From assembly GCF_026210795.1 (NCBI RefSeq), contig NC_089455.1, positions 2,604,001 through 2,668,000 of the forward strand: a DNA stretch of 64,000 bases, given 5' to 3'. This DNA comes from Rhizophagus irregularis (lineage: Eukaryota > Glomeromycota > Glomeromycetes > Glomerales > Glomeraceae). The notes beneath the pieces were generated by a model. The model saw nothing but the letters and a program-made list of their open reading frames with translations, ran no database searches and was not told the origin of the DNA. Numbering within the stretch: position 1 is the first letter of the stretch; each line of letters starts with the position of its first letter. A program made the translations under genes and the position numbers. This document shows, in pieces, positions 39,341 through 54,323 of the stretch.

Positions 39341-40651
39341 TCATTTTAGTAATCTTGTCAATATTTCACGAATTTTTTCATTTTGTTTATCTTCTTCACC
39401 CCATAATTTATATAATGAAATTATTTCTTGTACTATATCGGATATCTATTAAAAAAATAAGCAAGTTAGAAATAGTATTTCCTTTTCTTTTTGTGAAAAA
39501 AGAGAAAAAAATTACATGTTCAAGATCGACATTTAATTGAGCAAACCATAATCTAATATCTTTTACTTTTGGAGTTTCATTAGCGGTGGTATTAGTATTA
39601 TTGTTACTAGCAGCAGCGGCAGCACCCCTTTTCGCACCTCTTGTAGTTACGCCAGCAACACTATTGTCATTCGCAGTACTCGTAGTTGATGTTAGAGAAT
39701 AATCACCATATTGCGCACCTCCTCTAAGTGCTATTCGTAAATAAAGAGCAGCAGCAGCAACAACATGTGGTGGATATAACAGACACATATCAGTTCTATA
39801 AGAATCATTTATAACATACCAAGCCCATTGTACATCTTCGTTTTTTGTGCCTAGATCTTGTGCCAATGTCATTAATGAACGATATGGATGATATACTATC
39901 ATGTTAAAATCTAATTCTTCTAATAAATAAAATTCCATTTCTGCTACTTTTTGATTCTCGTATGTAAAGTTTTCCCCTCTTTCTAATTATATAAATAGAT
40001 AGGGTGTTTAGGATATTTACTTTTTGTAAGAATGTATACTTGCATAATTAATTTTACCTTGCATAATTGTTTTCATATCCGTGATAATAGCTTTGATGTG
40101 TTGTGGAGATTCTTCAATTTTACATGCTAGATACATACAAGTGGCGGCGACTAAATTAGGTTCTGTATTTCTAAAACTATTCCTTTTTAAATAAAAATGG
40201 ATGTTCAGTATGATAATAAATATAATAAATAAAATTTCAAAAACATTTTACGATCTTAAGTTTTACGCTTACTTTGTGTAAAACCGTTTGAAGTAAGTAA
40301 TGGCAGTAGCAATAATGACTTGTCGTACTTGAAGTCTTCTTCCAAGATCGGTTATTACTATTACATATTTTGACAAATGAAATGTTAAAATGTTAAATAA
40401 AACCGGTATATAATTAAATAAGTGATAAAATTAACTTACTTTGAGCGAACCATATGTTAACTTTTATCAAATCTTGTTCATTAACATATTGTCGATCTAT
40501 TTTTCTGCAATCAGCAAGAGCCTGACGACTAAGCAACCAATTCGTCCTAAACGAAGCAAAAAAATCATTGTTTATTATTAAACAAAACATTTTATGTTTA
40601 ACGTAATATAAAAACTTACCCATGAGTCGAAGTCCAAAAATTTGCTGCCAT
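39341..40651 (-). CDS. SSN8: Cyclin C (Mediator kinase-module cyclin)
   Basis: Cyclin C partners Cdk8 in the Mediator kinase module (Ssn8/Srb11 in yeast). Six exons join in phase: 40620-40651, 40440-40546, 40273-40357, 40058-40182, 39516-39982 and 39341-39445, giving 306 aa. The start MAANFWTSTHGTNWLLSRQ matches the cyclin C N-terminus. The first cyclin fold has RRLQVRQVIIATAITYFKRF and LVAATCMYLACKIEESPQH; the second has EMEFYLLEELDFNMIVYHPY and YRTDMCLLYPPHVVAAAALY. Between second-fold helices there is an inserted ~45-residue low-complexity stretch of Thr, Ser, Ala and Asn (with GAKRGAAAAASNNNTN) that human cyclin C lacks. The C-terminus resumes KDIRLWFAQLNVDLEHISDI and ends IREILTRLLK. No breaks. 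Confidence 0.93.
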
Positions 40652-40850
40652 CTTGACAAAAATTGAACAATGTAAAAAGAAGGTTCTAAATAAACAAAGT
40701 TTTTAAAGTTTGTTGATCAACAGTTCAGCACACTATTTGCACTAACAATGGTATTTGTTCTAATTACCATTTCAAGTTAGGATTTTGTGCTACATAACGA
40801 TTGTACTAGATTGATAAAAAAAAAACGTTTTTTCGCGTCCCTTATCCTGA

Positions 40851-43283
<2,433 letters not shown>

Positions 43284-43534
43284 AAATTTTTTTGATCTTA
43301 AAAAAAAAAATATAAATAAATAAATAAATAAATAAGTAAATAAATAAATAAATAATGTTTTTTTAACTGATTTATATAATAAATTAATGCAATTAATTGA
43401 TGATAAATTATGTAAAAAAAAAGCTCGACCCGTGTATAAATGATTGATTTCATAGGTCCAGCCAATCCTTTTATTCTAATCTACATGTCGGTTTATTCCC
43501 AGAAAAGAATAATAAATAACCTTACGGGGAAATT

Positions 43535-44370
<836 letters not shown>

Positions 44371-45350
44371 TGTACTGTTGCAAGGGATTAGATTGGTTTT
44401 GATTAAAAAAAAAAGGTTAGGTCTCTTAATTTCCGCGATGACAAATAAAGTCGGAGAAGAGGATTCGAAGAAAAAAAAGATGGAAAATAGCTGGTTATTG
44501 CGCGGAAGTTATTTCACTGCCGGTGATATTATACAGTAAAACCACAAGGGAAACACTAGAGAGTAGATTTAAATGATTTAAAGATTTTTTTTATTTTAAC
44601 CTTTTTGACCTTTACCAGTTTAATTTAGATCGACATGGTACAAGATGAAACGTAAGGCTACACAGAATTTTATTTTAATTCTCAAAATGAATTTCGGATC
44701 TGATATGTATATGTTTCTTATAACCGAATTCTATTTATTTACCCTGGTTGGTATTTTTAATTTACATTAATGATTATAAGTGGTTAATCGAGATTGAATG
44801 AATATTAAGGCGTAAGTGACGTAGTAAAATAACAGCCCAATTTATCAATTTATGTAAATTTCTGAAATTAAACACAGTTCGAAACTTCGAATACTAGTAC
44901 AAGAATCATGATCTTTAGCCTTACAAGTTTTTTATCCATTTAATCATCAATTACATATTAATAATATTCATAACGATATCGTTGGTTTTTCATTAACAGT
45001 TAACAGTTAATAGAAGGACGACTAGGAAATTATTATTAAGAAGGATATAAATTGTACAACAAAGGAAGAGCTTCTTGTTCTTAGCTAGCCTAATCTTAAC
45101 TCATGATAAATGGAAAATTTTGTGCACGTGGAATCAATTTTGCATTTCGCTCATAATTTACTTTTAAAAGCCATATTTTTTATGTACGTTTAATCTCCCT
45201 CCCCCATATCTACATTGGCAAATAAATATTTGTCATTTACTTCTTAAAACAAGGATTAGAATAGACTAAATTAACCAAATGTTATATTTAACTCTTTGAA
45301 TTACGATCAAACGAGGTTATGAATTAATTAAAAAAAATTAAAAAGAAAGC
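44371..45350. other. Intergenic upstream of ARF6
   Basis: About 1 kb containing the ARF6 promoter. The small plus-strand frame at 44312-44539 overlaps the ARF6 first exon antisense and is rejected. No other feature found. Confidence 0.55.
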
Positions 45351-45442
45351 GCCCGGAGTGGGGCTCGAACCCACGGCCTTAAGGTTTCGGACCGAAATTG
45401 TCGGTTAAAAGCCTCACGCTCTACCGACTGAGCTATCCGGGC
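45351..45442 (-). tRNA. tRNA-Lys (UUU) with 20-nt intron
   Basis: On the minus strand the tRNA starts GCCCGGATAGCTCAGTCGG and ends GGGTTCGAGCCCCACTCCGG plus GC. The anticodon stem TGAGG/CCTTA closes loop CTTTTAA, anticodon TTT. An intron of about 20 nt, ACCGACAATTTCGGTCCGAA, lies after position 37, the canonical place. The 7-bp acceptor stem GCCCGGA/TCCGGGC is perfect and A and B boxes are clear. Confidence 0.95.
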
Positions 45443-45843
45443 TAATTCCTATTTATCTGGACAATTTTATTTATCTTTTTCATATTTGCCAAGCTGAGAA
45501 ATAGGACTTTAAACGTCACAATGAAACAACCGTACTTTTGTGAAAATATAACATATCGAAAATTTTAATATAATTCATTTTTAATGGCAGGATGTGCATA
45601 TTGGGAAGATCAAAAAGTTAATAAGTTATGCTATAACTTTAAAATAGAAATAAAATATACCTTTTATTGGTATTAAATAACACAAGTTTTAAAATTTAAA
45701 TATTAACATTTATAACTGCCAACTTATATTGTTAATTTACAAAATTTTTTTGCAAGCATTCAATTAGAGAGGTCTATTATAAAATCATTATTATTTTTAC
45801 CTTATGACTAATGTAATCTGATTATATTTTTTATTATGTATAA
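45443..45843. other. AT-rich intergenic DNA
   Basis: About 0.4 kb between tRNA-Lys and Helitron-2; no further feature. Confidence 0.6.
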
Positions 45844-46197
45844 TCTATATATTAAAAAACACTGCAATCACGTGGGCGTTATGTTTAGATTAACCATATA
45901 AATAAGTCATTTGAATTGTGTAACCCTACTCCTATTCGTCGCCAATGTTACACAAGACCAAAAAAGGAAATTTTATTTCTGGCGAAAAACTGAAATTTTG
46001 GGTTACACGGAATTCCATAAAAGGAAATTGTCGGTTATGCAAATTTCCAAAAAAGGAAATTTTGTCTTCTGTTACTTTCAGAGAAATTAAAAAAATTGTG
46101 TTGCTCAAATTTCCAAAAAAGGATATTCTTTGCAGATCTTTTAATTCTGGCCGGAATTACATATTAACTGTTGTTGTAGACAACAGGTGAACACTAG
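45844..46197 (+). mobile_element. Helitron-2, 354-bp non-autonomous
   Basis: The 5' end TCTATATATTAAAAAACAC and 3' end CTAG (46194-46197) sit between A and T. An 8-base gap separates CTAG from a hairpin CTGTTGT-TGTAG-ACAACAG. Both ends match Helitron-1 (15885-21493), including the CACGTGG..GTTTAGA..TATAAATAA block and the repeated AAAAAGGAAATTT units. No helicase sequence remains. It was presumably mobilised by a Helitron-1-type protein. Confidence 0.92.
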
Positions 46198-48919
46198 TAT
46201 ATTATTAAATTAATATAATTTTTAATTTTTATTAATTTAATAGTATATACCAATACTTTGATAGAATTTATTTATTTATTTTTTTTAAAAAAAATTAATT
46301 TATCTATTTTTATAGTAAAATAAAAAAGTTTAATTTGTAAAATATGCTATATTATAATAAAATAATTTATATATTAAAGTTTATAATTTTATGGTTTATT
46401 ACATTAAAAAATAAAGTTTTTATAATAAATTTATAGCAAATAGTATTTTTTATTTTTGTAAATCATCTGATGTAATAAATAAATAATCTATTACTATATA
46501 ATATAAAATATAAAGAAAATCTACATATAATATCTATTGGCCATTTATCCTATTATTAATAACCAATTAAATGTAATTTATTAGTAAAATATTTATTTAT
46601 TTATATTGCTTAATACTTAGTATAAGTAATAAGCTATATAGTTTTAAATACTAAATATTTAAGAATTTATAGTATTTTTATTTAAAAAATTGTATAATTA
46701 GTATCAAATTTATGTATTTTATAATATTTTAATTTGATAATAAATAAATTGATTTTTGGATAAATAAAAATAAATTCTTTTATTAATAATAAAAATAGAT
46801 TTTAATAAATAAATTTAATAAACTAATTAAAATTATAATTATTAAAAAAAAGTTATCTTAAAAAACCAAAAAAATTTATATAAGTTTTTAGTTTTTATAT
46901 AGAAAAATATAAATTAAAATAGTATGTATAATACATTATAAAAAAACTAAAATAATCAATTAATAATTATGCTATTTAAATCTAAAATTACCAATTTTAA
47001 ATTTTAAATTTCAAATTATATTAAATTTTAGCAATATATATTATATTATTTTATAATGATTATTTTAAATTATGTGAAATTTTTTTATTTAAAAATTGCA
47101 ACCTGTTTTTTTATTAATAAATTTACAATATTATATCATTATATAAGTATTATATATATTTAAATCAATATCACAATTTTCAGAATTAAAATTTATTTTT
47201 TATATTATAAATTTATAATTTATTTTATATTTATTTTTATATTAATTTTAGAAAATTTCTTAATTTACACTGGATATTTATATATACATTATATGATTTT
47301 ATTAAAAAGGTATGTAATAAAAAATTTTTTATTACACATATTTTAATTATTAATGGAAAGTTGGTTATTTAAATAATATTTAAAATTAAAATTTTTAAAT
47401 AGTGATCGCATCTATAAAAATTAATAAAAAAAAAAAAAAAAAAAATTTTAAATAGTAATATATGGTGTAATATATTTATAACTATAAAAGATATCAAAAC
47501 TGTAGTCTTAATATTCAAATTATTATGCATTTAAAAAGTATTTATACTTAAAATATATTTAAATATACTTAAATATACTTTAAAAAAAAAAATTGCATTA
47601 TACTTATAATATAATATACTTAAAATTTTTCCAAATACTTAAAATATCATTACTTAAATAAATATTTGGGAAATTTAAGTATATAATATTCTTAAAGACA
47701 AACATATTTAAGTATTTGGAAAAATTTTAAATACATTATAAGTATATTTTAAGTATGATCCAAATTGGATCTATTTTAAGTGAACTAGTTGATGATCAGA
47801 ATGTTGATCATCAAAGTAAGCCATGTGTAAGTGAGATTTCGATATTGTGCGGTAATTTACAATAGAGCTGTAAAAATAGAAAAACATATCATTTATCAAT
47901 AATACTTTAGAACAATAACATGTAACAAAATATACTTGCACAAAGTTTACTATAATGGGAAAGCTTTAAACATTATTATTTTTAAACTTTGGCTTCAACA
48001 CCATAGAGTTATGATATGAATTACCATTTACGGTATAGGTAAATTAAGTTTCATTACAGTATTACGGATAATAGTATAAGCTCCGTATTGCCAATTCCGA
48101 TAATGATTAATATTAGATAATGATTATGAAAGAATGAATGATTGCTCTTTCCAAAAGTAATCATCCCCAGAAACAATGTTGAACTTAGAGCGCGTCAAAA
48201 GACGACGACAGTTGTCCTATTGTTACGGCGGAAGTGTTATCAATGCCGACCAAATTTTATGATAATGCTAAATTTAAAATTGGAATATTTTTTTTCGGTC
48301 ATTTGAATCCTTCAAAATGTTAATTTCTAATATTCAACTAACTACATTGCATACATCCAAAGAAAAATATTTTTTTTTTATTGAATTATTTTCATGTGAT
48401 AAAATAAATTTATGAATATTATTAAATGAATTATATGTGTTGTACAGATGAATTGTATGGCCACCGAATTGGAATTATAATATTAGATATTAATTGCTAA
48501 ATCCGGGTTTATTATGAAAAACCAATTTTGAATAGTGTTAAATGAAATTTTGTGCAAATTAATCCTCTAAATGATTTGTCCTTGAAAATAAGAAAGTTCA
48601 TTGTTGATTCGTTTCTTTAATTTTTCCTTCGAGGATAATCGTTGCCCCATTTTCCGATAAGACGATAAGAGATTAACAAATTCTATCAAAACCGGCATTA
48701 TCCGGTTTATCCGGTAATACTTTTTTTATCAAGCCGCATTTCATTGAACTTCCAATAGTCAGCCACTTATTTATTTAGCGATTGTAATAATCGGTTCAAA
48801 GAAATTATTTTTGTGTTACATTAATTCAATATTTAAATCTGTATTTTAGGTTTTTTTTTTAAAAAAAAATTTCTCATTATTTAAAAAAAAATTTAAATTA
48901 TAAGAAAAAGGAAAAAATT
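46198..48919. other. Long AT-rich intergenic region before HEM1
   Basis: About 2.7 kb. Very AT-rich to about 47.5 kb, with no supported frame. A foldback repeat lies at 47544-47756 (separate entry). From about 48.1 kb the base composition rises and short GC-richer patches appear (CTATTGTTACGGCGGAAGTG near 48218; a CCGGTTTATCCGG palindrome-like patch near 48700), consistent with the HEM1 promoter region. No factor assigned. Confidence 0.5.
47544..47756. repeat. 213-bp foldback repeat (MITE-like)
   Basis: The ends ATACTTAAAATATA and its inverse TATATTTTAAGTAT, plus interior arms around AAATTTTTCCAAATACTTAA and its inverse TTAAGTATTTGGAAAAATTT, make a near-complete hairpin. No clear target duplication and no coding capacity. 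Confidence 0.65.
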
Positions 48920-50772
48920 ATGGAAGCTATTGTAAAACAGTGTAAGAAAGCTTGTCCTTTCTTACATAATTCTACTACTGCCTCTCTTCGTAAACTTTCT
49001 CGCATGCCAGCTCACGCTGGTTTTACTTCTGAAGCTGGTAATGTGCGAGCTAATGCTTTGACTATCATGGCACAAAAATGTCCGGTTATGGGCAAAGCTA
49101 TGGCAGTTCAAAGTAAAAATTATTTACATACTTCGGCTAGATTGGCAAAACAACCTACTCTTCCTTTGAGACAAGCTTCTTTGGTTAATAATGAAAATGA
49201 AGCTTGCGTTGCTGCAGCGGCTATGTTAAACCAATTTCCTACGATTCACTCAACACACGCTAAACCATTTGACTATGAGGCCCTTTATAATTCTGAATTA
49301 GAAAAAAAGCATCAAGATAAAAGCTATAGATACTTTAATAATATTAATCGTCTCGCTAAACAATTTCCAAGAGCTCATACTGCTAATCTACAAGAAGAAG
49401 TTACTGTCTGGTGTAGTAATGATTATCTTGGAATGGGAAGAAATCCTTTGGTTATTGATAATATGCAGTAAGTTCATCTTTTTACTTATCAAAATTTAAC
49501 TTTATTAAAATTTAAATTAACTTTATATATATTTATTAAATATTTAGAAAAACTTTGAACAAGTATGGGGCAGGTGCTGGTGGTACCCGTAATATTGCTG
49601 GTAACTGTAATTTACATTTACAGCTTGAAGCTGAATTGGCAGATCTTCATCATAAACCTGCAGCACTCGTTTTCTCCTCGTGTTATGTTGCTAATGATGC
49701 AACATTAAGCACATTAGCATCAAAATTACCAGGATGTGTGATTTTTTCGGATTCGTCAAATCACGCTTCGATGATTCAAGGAATCAAACATTCGGGAGCT
49801 AAAAAAATGATCTTTAAACATAATGATTTACAAGATCTTGAAACAAAATTGCAATTAGTTGATATTCATACACCAAAAATCATTGCATTTGAGAGTGTTT
49901 ATTCTATGTCAGGATCAGTTGGTCATATTGAAAAAATTTGTGATCTCGCCAAGAAATATGGTGCAATTACATTTTTAGATGAAGTTCACGCTGTTGGTAT
50001 GTACGGACCTCGCGGCGGTGGTGTAGCTGAACATTTAGATTTTGATTTAAATGCTCGTTACCCCCATGCAAATAATGGAAGTATCGTTGATAAAGTTGAT
50101 ATTATCTCCGGTACTCTTGGCAAAGCTTTCGGAGTTGTGGGAGGCTACGTAGCTGCTTCATCTGCTTTAATTGATATGATTAGATCTTACGCTCCTGGGT
50201 TTATCTTTACTACCTCTCTTCCACCTGCCATTGTAGCTGGAGCTAAAGCCTCTATTCAATATTTGAAAGAATCTTCAAAAGAACGTGAAATGCAACAAAT
50301 TAATACTCGTTTACTTAAAAATCGTCTAGCTCAATTAGATATCCCTGTAGTACCAAATCCTTCTCACATTGTACCTGTACTTGTTGGTGAAGCGGAAACT
50401 TGCAAAATTGCTTCTGATCAATTATTACGTGAACATGGTATTTATGTCCAATCAATTAATTACCCTACTGTAGCTAAAGGAGAAGAAAGATTGAGAATTA
50501 CTCCTACTCCTGGTCATAATGAAAAAATGGCTGATTATCTGGTTAATGCTCTAGAAACAATATGGAGAAAAAATGGTTTTAAGAGAGTTAATGATTGGAA
50601 AAATTTAGGCGGAAGAGCTGGAGTTGGTACTAACGCTCCAAATCCTAAACCTATTTGGACTGATAGCCAATTGAGACTTTTATCTGGTTACGGAGCCACC
50701 GAAATCAGACCTCCCAATGTCCATTCAACTGCAGAAAATAATCCTCGGGCTATTGGAATTGCTACATACTAA
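48920..50772 (+). CDS. HEM1: 5-aminolevulinate synthase
   Basis: Mitochondrial PLP enzyme joining glycine and succinyl-CoA, the first step of haem synthesis. Exons 48920-49467 and 49548-50772 give 590 aa. The N-terminal ~100 residues form a presequence with two Cys-Pro haem-regulatory motifs, KACPFL (C12) and QKCPVM (C54), which in this family let haem block import or activity. The catalytic core has [16 protein letters not shown], the glycine-rich [49 protein letters not shown] and the PLP lysine in [14 protein letters not shown] (about K375), then [12 protein letters not shown] and [20 protein letters not shown]. The splice site falls within the Gln codon before KTLNKYG. Length and all active-site motifs are normal for fungal Hem1. 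Confidence 0.97.
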
Positions 50773-51398
50773 AGCTGTGTAGCAAAAACTGCAAAAGTTG
50801 TATTTAAAGTATATTTATTCTCAAAAATTAGTTATCTAAATTTATTATTAATATGTTATGTTGATATTAACATGTTATATTTAATGTATTGTTATTATTT
50901 AAATAAATCAAATAAACTTTTGGGAATTATCATAAATTTTGTTTCTAATTGTCACTTAATAACTAACCCAATTTATATTAATGTTTACGCTGATCCTTAT
51001 TATATCTGAAACAAATTAAAAAAATTTGCATAAATAATGATTGACTGATTAAATGTTAGAACGTGGCAACACGTCAATTACTGGATTGTCAAATGAATTT
51101 CTTATTATGGCCGTTTAATTTATGTTTGAAAATATGTTGTGCTCAATAAAAATTTATTTTATTCACAGTATAACCAAAAAAGCAAGATTTTTATTTAACG
51201 ATGACACTAATTTAGTTTAAGTAATTTATATTAGTAATTCCTAATAGCATAACTAATTTAGTTAATTTTCCCTTGGCGTTTTTAATTTAGATAAAATATT
51301 ACACTAATCTAAAACATCTATTCTAAATTTGATAAATTTATTCGCATTTTTTTATGCAGAAAATAGTTATCTTTATAAGGGAAACAGTATATATTCCA
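50773..51398. other. Convergent intergenic region
   Basis: About 0.6 kb between the HEM1 and SKA1 3' ends; AT-rich, no further feature. Confidence 0.6.
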
Positions 51399-52617
51399 TT
51401 ACCCAATTATTACATATCTGACTTGACCACCTCCCCGAATTTCTTTAATTTTGCCACAATGTCTCAAAATAGATATTATAGCACGACCATTTGCATCCAT
51501 CTTAAAATTGATTTTTTGATTTGTTGTTTTAAGATCATTCTCGGTAATAAAGTCTTTACCTTAATTACAAGGTGCAATCATTTTTTTTATTAAGAATTAC
51601 GAGTTAAATTGCCATTTAATGATAAATTAGTAAAATACCTCTTGTTTCTTCATTATCGGCTTCTATATATTCCTAAAAATCATCATCAATTAATGTATAT
51701 CTAATTTATTTTAAATAATCAGGTTTTTATCTTACCCAATATTTTTGTTTCATAATATGGCTTAGAGAACTCTGCTGAGATTTGAGAATAGTATATTTTT
51801 CCCGAACGACTTTATTAAAATCGTCAATAGCCTCATTTACTTTATCACGTGATATACGATTATTATGAATATATCTAATAAGATGGCAATTAAAAAAAAA
51901 TTAAGGGAAAAATCTTATTTATAATATTAATTAAAACATACTTTGGTACACGTTCAAACTCCGTTACAGTGACATATGATAAACCTAAAGCTATAAAAGT
52001 ATCATTTGTTGGTTTCTGAGGTACATAAAATGGATTCTCTTCGATGTACGATAAATCAATTTCCTGTAATGTATCTTGTTCTTGTAATTTGCTATTCCTA
52101 CATAAAACAATTATTAATACTAAAAAAATTGCGCGTAAATTGTTCATGCATATTTACGATGGATAAACGTTTGTCCGATCAAATGTCGGATATTCGTTAT
52201 TTCCTGGTAAATGCTTTGGTAAATGTTGACTTATCCATTCCAGATGATCATGCTGTGACTGTAATTTAGCTCTAATTTCCTTTAAAAAAAACAGAGTACA
52301 AATTAATTAGAAAAATTATAAAAAAAAATACCGAAACTTCTTATGAAAATATACATCGGTTCTCTCTATAGCAGCCTTTTCTTCTCCTAAAAACTTTAAC
52401 ATTTGAGAAACGCGAGTTTCAATCTCGCTAAGTGAGTCACGTAATTCGCGAAGCAACTCGTCCGTTTCTTCACAAGTGCCTATGAAGGTGTTCTGTTATG
52501 CTGTAACAATGTAAAAATAAGGCTAAATAAAATTCATTTATTACCTTCTGTCCTGAAAAGCATACAATTCTTAAGTTCACGTATGCGGTCATTAAATTCT
52601 TTCATCATAGTTTCCAT
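51399..52617 (-). CDS. SKA1: SKA1, kinetochore-microtubule coupling subunit
   Basis: SKA1 belongs to the Ska complex, which tracks microtubule ends and stabilises kinetochore attachment. Seven exons join in phase to 269 aa: 52545-52617, 52355-52479, 52158-52279, 51942-52097, 51736-51874, 51639-51672 and 51399-51559. The N-terminal ~90 residues are a coiled coil (ETDELLRELRDSLSEIETRV, FLGEEKAAIERTD) used for Ska assembly. After a linker, VTVTEFERVPKY starts the winged-helix microtubule-binding domain, with RISRDKVNEAIDDFNKVVRE, KYTILKSQQSSLSHIMKQKY, EADNEETRGKDFITENDLK and the diagnostic end LRHCGKIKEIRGGGQVRYVI. Human SKA1 ends similarly (LRHCRRLSEVRGGGLTRYVI). The length matches human (255 aa). 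Assignment rests on recalled family motifs; the C-terminal match is strong. Confidence 0.9.
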
Positions 52618-53226
52618 TGTTATTTTTAAATTTATTCGTAAAAGAAAAACGCGCAATACAGTACTCCTAAATACGATGCATAAAATCACGTGACAAATCA
52701 ATTTCGCTCTCAAGAAGGCTTGTGGCGCAGCCAACCGATTGTGGTGCAACAAAAATCATAAAAAGAAAATGATTTTCTAATAATAAATTGCCATTAAAAG
52801 TTACTAGCTAGGTGTAATTTTTGTTGCTTTGAAAGTTTACTTAGAGCGACAAAGGCGGTTTTAAATATCGTTATTGACTTATTTGACAAAAATTTTTATT
52901 TCGCCGATCTATTTTTGGAAATGATTGGCAAAGCCTAAAATACATCATCTATATGTAAAGTCAAAATCGACATTCAATACCTTCTTCCGAATCCTAAGTA
53001 AACTTGTGGGGCAGATGAAAATACACCTCCATTATAAATTTAAAAGCTTTTATGCTAAAGAAAAAAACCTTAATGACCTTTTTTTTGAAAATTGCCGCGC
53101 CACGAACCTGCCACACAAAGGGTGCGTAAATTGATGAGACTGATGAGTCTGATCATTTTTTATTAGTCATTTCTTTTTTCAATAAACCTGTGAAACTTTT
53201 TTTTACGCAAAAAAACCATAATAAGT
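52618..53226. other. Divergent intergenic region
   Basis: About 0.6 kb between SKA1 and the unrecognised gene at 53227. The 69-aa frame at 52925-53134 has no support. Otherwise nothing seen. Confidence 0.5.
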
Positions 53227-54323
53227 ATGTCTACTATTGATACCATTGATATCCATGACGAGGTTAATCGCCTATCTGATATCGACGATGTTGAGAGACT
53301 CACCGCGAAAGAAGTAATTGATTTATTTGCATATTTCGTCAATAACGACAAATTACCTGAAGTGGTAAAAGGGCTTATTAAATGCAAAAATGATAAATAT
53401 AAGCTTATGTTCTTGAGAAAAATGTTGACTTCTGGTATGTCTCAAAATAGAAAATGTGTTTTGAATTTGCCAATAATACCGAACACTTACTTATTCTTGT
53501 GCTTTTCTTTCCTGCTTCTTATCGTCAAACCCGCCCAAAAAAACACATTCGCGTTAATCGTAGAGCAACCAGATGCTGGTAAGCGATCGTAATAAATTTG
53601 GTCAACGCGACGCGAGTGAATCAACGTGTTTGATAGTTCATTTTAGTCTGCGCCGGGCTATATTAATAGTCCTAACCAATAATGTCTGTGAATAGGGCAA
53701 AGTTTTCCTACTTTAGATTCTTTGAAGGGAGTAATGGAAAACATAGTCGATCTTAAAGTAAGCAGTCTTGATTTTAAAATGGAACAGCGTTTTGAATGCA
53801 TTATGCTTTGAAATCATCGTTCTATTCACTAGGTATGTTATTTATCTGATCCATCAATATTTTTGAAATGTCATTAAAAATTTGTGTTTAGGTACTTTTG
53901 TAACGGGAACTGAAAAAGGTGCATTTGTGAAGGAAAAAGGAATACATACTGAATTTCCACTTGATTTACTGCGGGTGGCAAAAGGAGTAGACGCGGAAGG
54001 TTTACAAATCCGCCTAACAAAGACGGAAATTTTTATCCAGATGAAAATGCAGTTCAACAATATTTTATGAGCGAATGCAAAGAACTAGAAAAATTTGCAA
54101 ATGTACAAAATAGGCTTACTGTTGTTGAATGTTGATACGCATTCTTCACCGACATTAGGGCTTATTCATTCCGATTGGTTCACGTATAAATATGTTAAAT
54201 GCTGTTGCCGTTGGTGAAATAAAGAAGCGAGTCGGTAATGATTTTCCCAATGCAAATATTGGACAAGCAATATCGTTTGGCTCCAACTTCAGCTACGTCG
54301 GAAATTTGTATATGTTGTGTTAA
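53227..54323 (+). pseudogene. Unrecognised multi-exon gene, probably decayed
   Basis: Exon 1 (53227-53434) encodes MSTIDTIDIHDEVNRLSDID, an acidic region and VNNDKLPEVVKGLIKCKND, ending KMLTSG at a GTATGT donor. A second exon from 53696 continues in phase as QSFPTLDSLKGVMENIVDLK. A third piece from 53892 reads GTFVTGTEKGAFVKEKGIHT and FPLDLLRVAKGVDAEG. Beyond this, protein-like phrases continue only after frame changes: KDGNFYPDENAVQQYFMSE, ELEKFANVQNRLTVV, INMLNAVAVGEIKKRVGND and ANIGQAISFGSNFSYVGN, ending at 54323. At least two breaks lie in the last third, so the gene looks recently lost or misread. I do not recognise the family. Confidence 0.5.

Noticed and set aside
53125-53160. Hammerhead-like CTGATGAG core
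   Set aside because: No GAAA partner or closing stems follow; only a short AGACTGATGAGTCT palindrome.
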